Of a DNA stretch of 20,686 nucleotides, positions 9,841-17,290 are shown one piece after another. How positions within the stretch are numbered: position 1 is the first letter of the stretch; each line of letters starts with the position of its first letter. A program made the position numbers and the translations under genes. The stretch is taken from positions 1-20,686 of the forward strand of contig JADGJG010000415.1 of NCBI GenBank assembly GCA_027596195.1, in the 5' to 3' direction. The notes below the pieces were generated by a model. That model had not been told where the DNA came from. It saw nothing but the letters and a program-made list of their open reading frames with translations, and made no database searches. The stretch is from Podochytrium sp. JEL0797 (taxonomy: Eukaryota > Chytridiomycota > Chytridiomycetes > Chytridiales > Chytriomycetaceae).

Positions 9841-9902
9841 TTGAACGCAAGAAATAGTGAGAATAAGAGCTTGGGAAAGGAGCACCCCAAAAAGGACAAA
9901 AT

Positions 9903-10923
9903 TTAAGCGTGAACGCGCTTGTTCTCAGGCTCCCCGTTGTCCACCAACACAAGGTCATCGGCAGTCGCGGCACCCGCGGCCTTTCTCTTCTTTGCGGCCA
10001 AGTAGCTCGACCGCATCTTGAAGTAATCCTTGTGGAGGCCACACTCGGTCTTCTCCTGGCCCTTCCATCGGCCGTCACGCTCGCTCTCACCGGGGGCAGT
10101 GGGCTGGGTCGAGTGCCAGTCTCCAATCGACTTGTATCCCCGGTCGTGCAGCTCGTTGTAGGGAACCCCGTTCTCTTGGATGTATTTCCAGACCTGGTCG
10201 TAGTCCCAGTCAGCCAACACGTTGAGCTTGATCATTGGTGGGGACACGGTCGTGTCGAGTTCGAGGATGGGGATCTTGGCACGAGCGGCGCCCTGGGAGC
10301 GTCTGCGGCCCGTGATGGTGGCCTGGGCGTGGTTCTCGAGGGCGGCGCGGCGGCCTGGCTCGACCTTGACGAGGAAGTCGTAGACATCGGGAGCAGAGGT
10401 CCACAGGTCTTTGCCGTGCTGGGCCTCGAAGGATGCGGTGGTAGCAGTGGAGGCAGGGTGGAAGATTTGGAGGGGAGTGTCGTATTTGGCGGCGGCTTTG
10501 TGGGCGAGGGTGAGGGTTTCTTGGAAGTCTGGTGGTGAGATAAGGAGTTAGATTTTTGTTTGATTCAAGGGTTTCAAAAGCAAGGAAGTACTCACGGTAG
10601 AGCGTGTCGATAAAGATCAACGGCACCGGGTGGTCCTTGAGGTTACGCTGTGTGCGGATCTTGCTAATCATGTCGAGGATGGCGAGACCAGTCAACCCAA
10701 AGGCAGTGGTCTGGACAAGGCCGGGAAGAGTCACAATGGCCCACTCGAGGATCTCCTGGGGAGTGCGCTGAGAGAGCGATGCGTTGAGGAAGGCAATGTA
10801 CGAGGGAGAGAAGGCGATTTGGGGAACATCTGGGGCGGGAGTAGCAGTAGTGGTGCTGGGAGCAGTAGCAGTGGTGCCCTCAGTGGCGGTTGCAATGGGC
10901 GATGATGCAGTGGCTGGAGACAT
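9903..10923 (-). CDS. MET16: Phosphoadenylyl-sulfate (PAPS) reductase, MET16 type
   Basis: This enzyme reduces PAPS to sulfite and adenosine 3',5'-bisphosphate using thioredoxin, a step in assimilatory sulfate reduction in the cytosol. Exons on the minus strand are 10923-10596 and 10528-9903, separated by a 67-bp intron, giving 317 residues. The first 35 residues are Ala/Thr-rich and low in complexity. Family motifs in order: TTAFGLTGLAILDMISK (the nucleotide-binding loop), FIDTLYHF (formed across the junction), LVKVEPGRRA, ITGRRRSQG, then VPYNELHDRGYKSIGDWHST. The catalytic block is GRWKGQEKTECGLH, whose single cysteine is the expected catalytic one. The basic tail (KKRK) and last 30 residues are variable. 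A CACGTG box lies about 340 bp upstream. Confidence 0.95.
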
Positions 10924-11395
10924 CTTGTGTGGATCGAATGGCGATAAAGAAGCGAGCGCCGTGTTTATATTTCGCGGAGGGAATTCAAATCCTGAATATT
11001 CGAAATCGGGAAAAAATTTGGTTGCGAATCGGATGGCGTGCTCGATGGCGCAATTCGTGATTGCTTTTCGTTTTCGGAGAAATTAATTTGATCTCTTTTC
11101 TCCTTCCACTTCACCCTTTAATAAGTAAGGAAAAAAGTGAAGAAGGGATTAGGGAAGAAAAAAGAAGGGAAGAATTATCTGAGAATTTTATCCTTTTTGG
11201 AGCCTGCAGGCTTCACCCGTTCAATGTTCAGGCCTCGAATGCTGCCCAACGCGACTGCCAACACGTGGGTTGAGCAAGGACAAGCAACTTCTCATTGCTG
11301 TTTTTCGTGATGGCCGATGCGTTGGGACTCTACTGTAACAGGGACGTTCCACCTAGTAAGAAAAATCAAAAATCAAAAGGGAATTTATTGCGTTT
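10924..11395. other. PAPS reductase promoter region with a CACGTG box
   Basis: This gene-free stretch lies upstream of PAPS reductase (start 10923) and downstream of the small secreted protein. A purine-rich run occupies about 11126-11170. CACGTG, the Cbf1-type core, lies at 11262-11267. Next to the right-hand gene, TTTATT at 11384-11389 is a likely AATAAA signal for the minus-strand gene ending at 11396. No coding sequence is evident. Confidence 0.45.
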
Positions 11396-11821
11396 TTAAA
11401 GCATACAGTAGTACTGTGCGGTGCAAGTAAATCCATCGAAGGTATACAAAAAGCGACCATTGTCGCGGTAACAGTAAAAACTGTGGTAATTATTCCAAGC
11501 ATAACCGCTATACGTGCCAGGCGCATTGGCATTCGTGTTGGCAAAGATATCCACCGTGAGTTGGTTTCCGTCCGGGTAATACAGTGTGTACTGGTACCCT
11601 TCAAAGTTGGTCGCCATGTTGTGGTATGTCGACGCTGCTCCCACGGCTTGTTGTCCGGCCTTGGAGGCCGCCAGGGTGGGGTACCAGTCTGTACGTTGCT
11701 GGGTACCAACGTTTCCGCTGAAGACGCCTCTGCAAGCGGAGAGCATGACCACATCGGGGTATTGGGAGGCGAGTGTGGTTGAGGCTGCGGTTGCGAGGAG
11801 GGCGACGGCGGTGACGAGCAT
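11396..11821 (-). CDS. Small secreted protein, family unknown
   Basis: This is an intronless 141-residue protein starting at ATG 11821. It has a clear signal peptide: a hydrophobic core LVTAVALLATAAS followed by TTLAS, with likely cleavage after the LAS. The mature part is rich in Tyr, Asn, Gly and Thr and holds four cysteines (SACRG, FYCYR, FTCTA, YYCML), enough for two disulphides. The C-terminus is aromatic, ending AQYYCML. There is no transmembrane segment or GPI tail, so it is probably released or wall-bound. A TATAAA-like box lies about 60 bp upstream. I do not recognise a family. Confidence 0.8.
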   Translation of the reverse strand: MLVTAVALLATAASTTLASQYPDVVMLSACRGVFSGNVGTQQRTDWYPTLAASKAGQQAVGAASTYHNMATNFEGYQYTLYYPDGNQLTVDIFANTNANAPGTYSGYAWNNYHSFYCYRDNGRFLYTFDGFTCTAQYYCML

Positions 11822-11876
11822 TTTTGAAGGTGGTGAACTTTGGTGTTGTTATCTTGGAGAGGGGCGGGATGTTGCC

Positions 11877-11886
11877 CTTTATAAAG
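11877..11886 (-). promoter_or_regulatory. TATA box of the small secreted protein gene
   Basis: CTTTATAAAG is palindromic, contains TATAAA-like sequence on both strands and sits 55-65 bp upstream of the ATG at 11821. The spacing matches the TATA box of the GPI-type gene at 13289. Confidence 0.6.
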
Positions 11887-11908
11887 CCTTCCAGCAAGTC
11901 CGCGCCGA

Positions 11909-11974
11909 CGAAAAGGCCACGCGAATTTAATCAAAGGACACAAGTTTTAATCAAACACAGCGAAAAGGCCACGC
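11909..11974 (+). repeat. Short direct repeats upstream of two genes
   Basis: CGAAAAGGCCACGC occurs at 11909-11922 and again at 11961-11974. TTTAATCAAA also occurs twice between or beside them (about 11926 and 11946). They lie in the 330-bp gap between the minus-strand secreted protein and the plus-strand orphan, which holds no other recognisable feature. Confidence 0.6.
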
Positions 11975-12151
11975 AAGTCCACCCACCCTCCATCTCCCTC
12001 TCTTGCAATGAACGTGTTATCGATCAGGATCCTGCTCGCGAGCAAGCGAGAGGAAAACCTCCCTCCGCGCCACCTCCCGCGCCACCCGATGTCTGTTGAC
12101 GCTCCGGGGAGACGATGAATGAAAAATAGCTGAAAACTACCAACCGTAACA

Positions 12152-12400
12152 ATGCACTCCACCCTCGAACACGCCGCCAAGCAAGCCACGACCGGAATCG
12201 ACAAGAGCGTCGGAAAGGAAGACTCGATGCAACAAGGATTGCAAAGAAAACAAGAGAATCAGGGCGGCTTGACGTTGCCGTCGTTTGCTGAAAGCTTCAA
12301 CAACTTGGCGCAGGGTCAAGCGATTGAACGGTCGAGTACCCCGCGTTTTATGTTGTCGGTGAAGCATGGGGAGTCTCTTGACTTTATCTCGTTCAAGTGA
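12152..12400 (+). CDS. Small hypothetical protein (82 residues)
   Basis: An intact ORF starts at ATG 12152 in an AACA-ATG context favourable for fungal initiation and ends at 12400, with AATAAA 18 bp later. The protein is polar, Gln/Ser/Lys-rich and probably soluble; no signal peptide or membrane segment is visible. The segment GLTLPSFAESFNNLAQGQA looks like an amphipathic helix. I do not recognise it. The start context and close polyadenylation signal favour a real gene. Confidence 0.55.
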   Translation: MHSTLEHAAKQATTGIDKSVGKEDSMQQGLQRKQENQGGLTLPSFAESFNNLAQGQAIERSSTPRFMLSVKHGESLDFISFK

Positions 12401-12417
12401 AAGTGAATGTGAAAAGG

Positions 12418-12423
12418 AATAAA
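12418..12423 (+). terminator. Polyadenylation signal AATAAA of the 82-residue ORF
   Basis: AATAAA begins 18 bp after the stop codon of the small ORF, supporting it as a transcribed gene. Confidence 0.4.
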
Positions 12424-13288
12424 ATGGATTTGAATTTGTTGTATGATGCTACGAAATGTATCTATGGTCTTTACAACTTTGGTAATGTGCTGTTACACTC
12501 CGGTTTTGAGGGAATGCACGATGTACCAAAGGCCCGCCCTTTTCTGGTTGTTACGCAGCGTGACTAACCGTGTGTTGGTGGGGAAATGAACCAACAATGC
12601 GGGTACGCGATGACATGTGTTGAGGAGGAAGATATCCCAGCGCCTCCCCCCTCTTCACCTCGAACTCGTTTTTTTCTCCCATACTTAGGTCACAAGCGCA
12701 GAAGAAAAATGGCTGATGGCGGCTTTCTGTGAAGAATGAGCGGTGTTCAATAGTCGCGTGTTCGTTTTTCTATTGTTTTTGAGGTCAAAAGGGGGGAATC
12801 CAGAGCGTTGGTTGCCACTTCGTCTGCTGCCTAAAATAAAGTTCATTGCCGCTAACTATCGCGGAGACATGTATCAATCGCAAATTGGGTTTCTCAGCTT
12901 CGTCCTTCTTAGAATTAAATGAGTAGGTGAGAAGAGAGATGGCGGTGGAGAAATGGAGTTCAATTCGGCAACACCCGCCTCTTTCAGGTTGCCCAAAGCG
13001 TATTCCCAAAGCGTATCTAAAGCGTATTACATTTCTTCTAAATCTTATTGCATACAATTCCGGGGAATTTCGTTTTCGCGAACGACGACTTCGATCGAAC
13101 TTTGAATTTTGATTTGAGTGCAGCATTTGAGGATGATTCATGCGTGAAAAGCCGAGCGGAGGACAAGCACTTGAACCTTGCAAATCGTGACGCCGCATTT
13201 GTTTTGACAGGCAAGCCACTGATACATGATTTGTGAATTGTGCCACCCGTTAAGCGAGCAAAGTTTGAACTCGCTTTGGGAAATTCGT
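12424..13288. other. Long gene-free stretch upstream of the GPI-type gene
   Basis: No ORF here has a good start or a recognisable motif. A short tandem repeat, (C)CCAAAGCGTAT, occurs about three times at 12992-13028. The last part is the promoter of the gene at 13356. Confidence 0.5.
12992..13028 (+). repeat. Short tandem repeat with AAAGCGTAT core, three copies
   Basis: CCCAAAGCGTATT and CCCAAAGCGTATCT are followed by a shorter AAAGCGTATT, about 13 bp apart. It lies some 330 bp upstream of the GPI-type gene start and could be an upstream element or simple slippage. Confidence 0.6.
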
Positions 13289-13294
13289 ATAAAG
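13289..13294 (+). promoter_or_regulatory. TATA box of the GPI-type protein gene
   Basis: TATAAA lies 62 bp upstream of the ATG at 13356. The matching position in the decayed duplicate near 14200 reads CATAGAG, so the box is lost there. Confidence 0.65.
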
Positions 13295-13355
13295 CACAAT
13301 GTGTGTGCGCTAAACCGATAACAATCACACCTCCACCACTTCTCGATTCGAAAAA

Positions 13356-13898
13356 ATGCAATTCCTCGTTGCTGCCACCTTGTTGACCGTTGCCACTGGT
13401 GCCTTGGCCATGCCAGTTGTTGAACCCAACGCGGATGTCGCTGTTGCATCCACCACCACTACGTTGCACTACAGAACGGTCACGACGAACTGTCCCGACG
13501 CTGATGTTGAAGCTGACCCTACCGACGCGGTTCCCACCACCACGTTGCACTACAAAACGGTTACCACGAACTGCCCCCCTGCCACTACGGATGTTGATGG
13601 TGAATCTGAGCCTACCGACGCGGTTCCTACCACCACATTGCACTACAAAACGGTCACGACCAGTTGCCCCCCTGCCACCACGGATGCCGAAGGTGAATCC
13701 GAGCCAACCGACGCGGTTCCCACCACCACCTTGCACTACAGAACGGTCACGACGAAGTGCCCTTCGACCACAACTGAAGCGGAGGAGGTTCTCCCGACCC
13801 CGACGACGACCACCGCGTCTGATATTCTTGTTCCGGGAGGAAGTATGGCGCTTTCGATGTCTGCTGCTGCGGTTGTGATCGGGTTGTTTGTTCTCTGA
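13356..13898 (+). CDS. Secreted GPI-anchor-like repeat protein
   Basis: This is an intronless 180-residue protein. A signal peptide (residues 1-18, MQFLVAATLLTVATGALA) precedes a Thr-rich ectodomain. Four copies of TTTLHY(R/K)TVTTxCP occur at about 34-47, 61-74, 92-105 and 123-136, each with one cysteine. The last three are exactly 31 residues (93 bp) apart and are joined by acidic ESEPTDAVP linkers. The C-terminus has a small-residue GGS site followed by a hydrophobic tail from 164 to 180, as in GPI-anchored wall proteins. A surface or wall role with O-glycosylated threonines is inferred. A TATA box lies 62 bp upstream, and a decayed duplicate follows 0.8 kb downstream. I know no named family. 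Confidence 0.85.
   Translation: MQFLVAATLLTVATGALAMPVVEPNADVAVASTTTTLHYRTVTTNCPDADVEADPTDAVPTTTLHYKTVTTNCPPATTDVDGESEPTDAVPTTTLHYKTVTTSCPPATTDAEGESEPTDAVPTTTLHYRTVTTKCPSTTTEAEEVLPTPTTTTASDILVPGGSMALSMSAAAVVIGLFVL
13547..13765 (+). repeat. 93-bp tandem repeats inside the GPI-type gene
   Basis: Repeats 2, 3 and 4 of the coding region share near-identical DNA with a 93-bp period, for example CCACCACxTTGCACTAC followed by (A)AACGGT. The first copy is 81 bp from the second. Copy number may vary between strains. Confidence 0.75.
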
Positions 13899-14174
13899 TT
13901 TATTGAGATTGTTTTTGGGGTGGGATGTATGAGTTTTTACAATAATATTATGGGTTTATGGAATTCTTGCAACCTTTTGTTTATTATGCCGGTTCTCGGG
14001 TGGCGAGAATGGAGGCGGAGTCGGAGTCGGAAACTCGTTTCTGGCAAATTATTCTTGGCGTATTGACGTGAAGGAAGTGGAGGAAAGGAAGGGGGTCAAT
14101 CGCGCTATTTTGAACCTGCGCACGGAAGGCGTCGACTGCCAATTCCCTGGCTTCGATTTCAAACCTCAACTACG

Positions 14175-14448
14175 GATTGAACTCGCTTGTGGAAAATCGC
14201 ATAGAGCGCATGTGCGCTCGAAACAGCCAAAAGCAATCAGCGTTTCCATCACTTCCAGCTTATCTTCCGAAAAATACAATTTCTTGTTGCTGCCATCTTG
14301 TGGACCATTGCCATTGGTTCCTTGGCCATGCGCGCAGCAGTTGCCACCACCACCACATTGCTCCACATTGCATTACAGAACCGTGATTACGGACTGCTCC
14401 GGGTGCAAGCCTTCGTTCATCCTTGTCCCTTTTTCTCCATTTATGTAA
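14175..14448 (+). pseudogene. Decayed tandem duplicate of the GPI-type protein gene
   Basis: The sequence follows 13267-13490 closely, beginning at TGAACTCGCTT in the promoter, through the leader and signal peptide (QFLVAA, GSLAM) and into the first TTTL repeat. Three changes break it: the TATA position reads CATAGAG, the start codon ATG has become ATA (near 14275), and a short duplication of CTCCACATTG near 14360 shifts the frame inside the first repeat. The remaining repeats and the GPI tail are missing. It is therefore a dead, truncated paralogue. Confidence 0.8.
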
Positions 14449-14781
14449 AACCTTGGTGGTACCTTCGAAAATTGCACCACGTTTTTCCTGGGCCACGGAA
14501 GAAAGATCCTATGGAACAAAAAAGTTTCACGGATCACCATCCGCAAAATGCATGCATTTCACGTTCTATTTCGTGCATTTTCGCATGGCGCCATCACCAC
14601 CGCATCTCCCTCAAACGTATGTAGCGCCGTTTGTTACTTTAATATACGGATGAGAGATATGTGGCTTTGATGTGTGTAGAGAGGATTCTGTTGTGTGAAG
14701 AGAGGTGGTGTGTGTGGAGAGAGACCTGTGTTGTGTGTGTTGAGAGTGAGTTGGTCGTGGGTGGAGATACTGAGTCACTAA
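14449..14781. other. Gene-free stretch left of the hairpin element
   Basis: No coding signal was seen. From about 14671 it holds four GT/GA-rich repeat units listed separately. TTTAATATACG occurs at 14638-14648 and again at 16847-16857, perhaps by chance. Confidence 0.45.
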
Positions 14782-14899
14782 AAATTTGATTTTTGGGGCA
14801 GTCGGCGTGAGGGGGTGCGCCGTCTGCCCCAAAAATAAAATTGTGAGTTGAGAGAGGTCGGTAGCTGTGTTGAGAGAGGCCGATGGTTGTGGAGAGAGA
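14671..14899 (+). repeat. Array of TGTGTTGAGAGAGG-type repeats (seven copies)
   Basis: Degenerate copies start near 14671, 14691, 14710, 14735, 14843, 14865 and 14885, spaced 19-25 bp apart except where the hairpin interrupts. All lie in the same orientation. Three reverse-complement copies sit beside the right-hand hairpin (about 17018-17078). Such subterminal repeats are typical transposase-binding sites. Confidence 0.7.
14782..14899 (+). repeat. Left inverted repeat with hairpin
   Basis: The hairpin at 14789-14836 has arms ATTTTTGGGGCAGTCGGCG and its complement, with one T-T mismatch and a 10-nt loop. It is followed inward by three GAGAGAGG-type units. The segment pairs with 17018-17136. 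Confidence 0.8.
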
Positions 14900-14936
14900 C
14901 ACGGGCTGGGAGGTATTTCCGGTGAATCGCTCACGC

Positions 14937-15193
14937 AGTATAATGCGAAACGGTTGAAGATCGTTACGGTAATTGTGCACCTTGCCAGCCAGCAATTGCA
15001 GGGCGTGCGTGCTGCTGCAGAGGCGGAGGAGAGGCGTGCTTCGGAGAGACGTGAGGAGTAGAGAATTGTAGAGGAAATACGCGAGGAGGAGAGACTTGCA
15101 GCCGAGGTACTCGCAGAGACGAAGCGTTTGGAGAATGCGCGTGTTGCTGCTGAGGTAGAGAAGAGGCAGGCAGAGCAAGCGTGGTTGCTTTGA
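14937..15193 (+). pseudogene. Relic coiled-coil ORF inside the element
   Basis: Read on the plus strand, the segment encodes a strongly charged coiled coil: AAAEAEERRASERREE, then a TAG stop at 15058-15060, then in the same frame RIVEEIREEERLAAEVLAE and KRLENARVAAEVEKRQAEQ, then a TGA stop. The composition and heptad-like pattern continue across the stop, so it looks like one coding segment broken by a nonsense mutation. The partner or function is unknown. Confidence 0.5.
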
Positions 15194-15395
15194 CAACATG
15201 CGGGAATCACGCTCTGGCGGAAATCTGGGGTGTTTGCCCTGTTTTCATACACCTCCCAACCCACCTGCATGAACAGTGTTTTCCGCTGTATTGACACGCT
15301 GATTTTTTGAGCAGGGCTCGCGCGACTCACTGCATAATACTGTCCAAAACAAAATGCCGCATACAAAATATTATTGATCAAAACACACACAACAC

Positions 15396-16564
15396 ATGCC
15401 TCCAAAACGAAAGGCGGCTCCCGCGCTTGTCCCAAATACCTTTTTAAAGAATAAAATACCACTCGCGTTTCCAAGATCAATTGTATTTCAAAAACACACC
15501 CTTTTTCGAGCTCAAACACAAATTCACCAGTTTCTCCCCTCAAAGCATCTGACAAGCTCTTCTCTTCTCTCAACTCCCGTCACAGTGGCATTCGCACCCG
15601 CTCCCCCAGACATCTGGACGCTGACTCGAGGCATTATTTTGGTGGGATCGTATCAAAAGTTCATGCACGATATCTCGAGACAAATCCACTTCCTGTGAAA
15701 ACTCGCCAGGAAGAACTGAGGCCCACTATTTAAGGCGATTAGGTGAGGGAAGTGGCTGCTCTGGCTTAGCACAGCAGTCACGAGGACGGACTTGGGGATG
15801 ATTTGGATACAATCGATGTGGACCAACTGAGGGGTCAGTTTGAACGCAACTGTCCCGTGCTTTGGCACGTTTGTGAAGCGCTATGCACGCGCCCTGAAAA
15901 CAATTCATTTCACTGAACCAGTAATGTACCGGAACCGTGCTTTGGCGGTGATATACATTGCCACCTTCACGCGCAACCGAAATCTTGGATATCTGCGGAG
16001 GCTGTTTCTACCTCCCTCAAATGCGTATACTGCCACCAAAAACAACATTGCGACCATTGTTGAAACCGCGGACTGACCTACACGTCGAAAATATCTACAA
16101 GGAACGGCAAAGTTGCATTGTTTGGAATATCCTGATTGAGAAGCTTCCAGAGTTCGCGGATATTGCTCCAAGTAACCCTTACCGGCATGGCCAAGAATCA
16201 CGACAGGGCAACGACTTGGTAACGACTTCGGGATTCCGGCCGAGTGCACGGAGGAAGCGAAAAAGCTTGGGTTTGACCGCGAGTTGATTCAACAGCTAAT
16301 GATGGGTGATCTAGGACATGCACAAGTTTAATTGGGTTGAGTACGTGATGGGTGAATTCCACTTCATGATGGCTGTTTTCGAAATTCAACTACATAGCGG
16401 ATGGGTTCGGGCGCTTTCGCGGTGCTCGCGTTCACAACGATCACGTCAAGTTCACGTTTTATGAGAAGGACCGGCTTGCTAAGGATGCCCGTAAGGAATA
16501 TGTGACTGTTTTGGGAGGGGAGTGTTCCGTCTTGTTGGGAGAAGTTGTTGAGGAAGAGAGGTGA
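15396..16564 (+). pseudogene. Multiply frameshifted ORF, possibly DUF6589-like
   Basis: It begins MPPKRKAAPALVP (15396). Protein-like segments continue in changing frames: DDLDTIDVDQLRGQF and PVLWHVCEALC, then RNRALAVIYIATFTRNRNLG, EKLPEFADIAPSNPYRHGQ, EEAKKLGFDRELIQQLMMGD, FNWVEYVMGEFHFMMAVFE, and FGRFRGARVHNDHVKF running to a stop at 16562. The order of an IA-T-RNRN block, an LMMGD block, then W-x-x-V-x-GEFHFMM recalls fungal DUF6589 proteins, which are usually repeat-associated. That assignment is from memory and uncertain. At least four frame changes or stops show it is dead. It fills most of the hairpin-bounded element. Confidence 0.45.
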
Positions 16565-17017
16565 AACTCAGGGGGGTTCTTGAGTTAGTGCGATTGGTTG
16601 AAGAGAGCGTAAGTGGTGTCGTTGTGAACAAGGGAGGGCAGAAGAAGGAGCAATAGGTTGCTTGTCGAGAGAAGCCAGCGTCCAAAAGGGCGTATTTGTC
16701 GGATTTCTCCACTTTGGGTTGGTGCGGCTAGCATCCATGCCGTCACGACCGCATCGCCCAATGCATTCACAGTTCCCGTGAACGTGCGAAAGATTGCATA
16801 CAATATGGTGAAGGGGATGTGTGTCGTTTCGTATTCCGCATATTTTTAATATACGTCTCTTTATAACCCCCGCTTATTGGATTTAACCGTCCGCTGTTTT
16901 CAAAAAAACTGAAATATAAAAGCACTCATTTTTTCCTGCTTTTAACGAACGGCAGGTTATTCTCTTCTTTTGACTCCTCTATTAATGGCCCATTCATTTC
17001 ACTCTCAATGTGAGTCC
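16565..17017. other. Right interior of the element, non-coding
   Basis: No convincing ORF was seen. A TATAAAAG box lies at 16915-16922, about 370 bp before the transposase-like gene start at 17291. It could serve that gene or be a leftover of the element. Confidence 0.4.
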
Positions 17018-17136
17018 TCTCTCTCCACGATCATTGGCCTCTCTCAACACAGCCACCGACCGACCTCTCTCAACACATGATTTTATTTTTGGGGCAGACG
17101 GCGCACCCACGCCGACTGCCCCAAAAATCAAATTTT
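17018..17136 (-). repeat. Right inverted repeat with hairpin
   Basis: The hairpin at 17085-17128 has the same arms as the left copy, one mismatch and a shorter 6-nt loop (CACCCA). On its left lie CTCTCTCAACACA-type units, the reverse complement of those in the left copy. The outer match also covers the AAATTTGATTTTT flank. Confidence 0.8.
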
Positions 17137-17290
17137 AAATTTACGTTTTCGTGCAGTGAGCCAACCGCCAACCACCGCCACCCCATGCATGACCACCGCA
17201 CCTATACGACGTGCCCCCATCCTACCCACTTTGCTTCCGCAACCGCTCATCATCCCTCCAAGGAATCACCAAATCTTCACGTCAACTGAG

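Larger units (their letters stand above)
14782..17136. mobile_element. Inverted-repeat, hairpin-ended element, about 2.35 kb
   Basis: A roughly 118-bp segment at 14782-14899 is repeated in inverted orientation at 17018-17136. Both copies contain the same hairpin close to their outer end and the same TTGAGAGAGG-type motifs on the inner side. The interior holds only broken coding sequence (a coiled-coil fragment and a frameshifted ORF). No target-site duplication is obvious at the estimated borders, so the exact ends are uncertain. It is best read as a defective DNA transposon or its remnant; the superfamily is unknown. Confidence 0.7.

Noticed and set aside
12785..13246. Minus-strand 153-codon ORF upstream of the GPI-type gene
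   Set aside because: Starts and composition look random (many Arg/Ser/Cys codons), it covers a tandem repeat, and no domain is visible.
13038..13736. Glycine-rich minus-strand ORF opposite the GPI-type gene
   Set aside because: It is the antisense of the Thr/Pro repeat DNA, whose sense strand has a signal peptide, a TATA box and a GPI tail.
14611..15573. Minus-strand 320-codon ORF covering the left inverted repeat
   Set aside because: It reads through the hairpin and the CTCTCTCAACACA repeats as Ser/Thr/His-rich low complexity; the opposite strand has coiled-coil-like sequence.
14638..16857. TTTAATATACG at 14638 and 16847 as element ends
   Set aside because: Eleven bases in direct orientation without further flanking similarity; chance is likely in AT-rich DNA.
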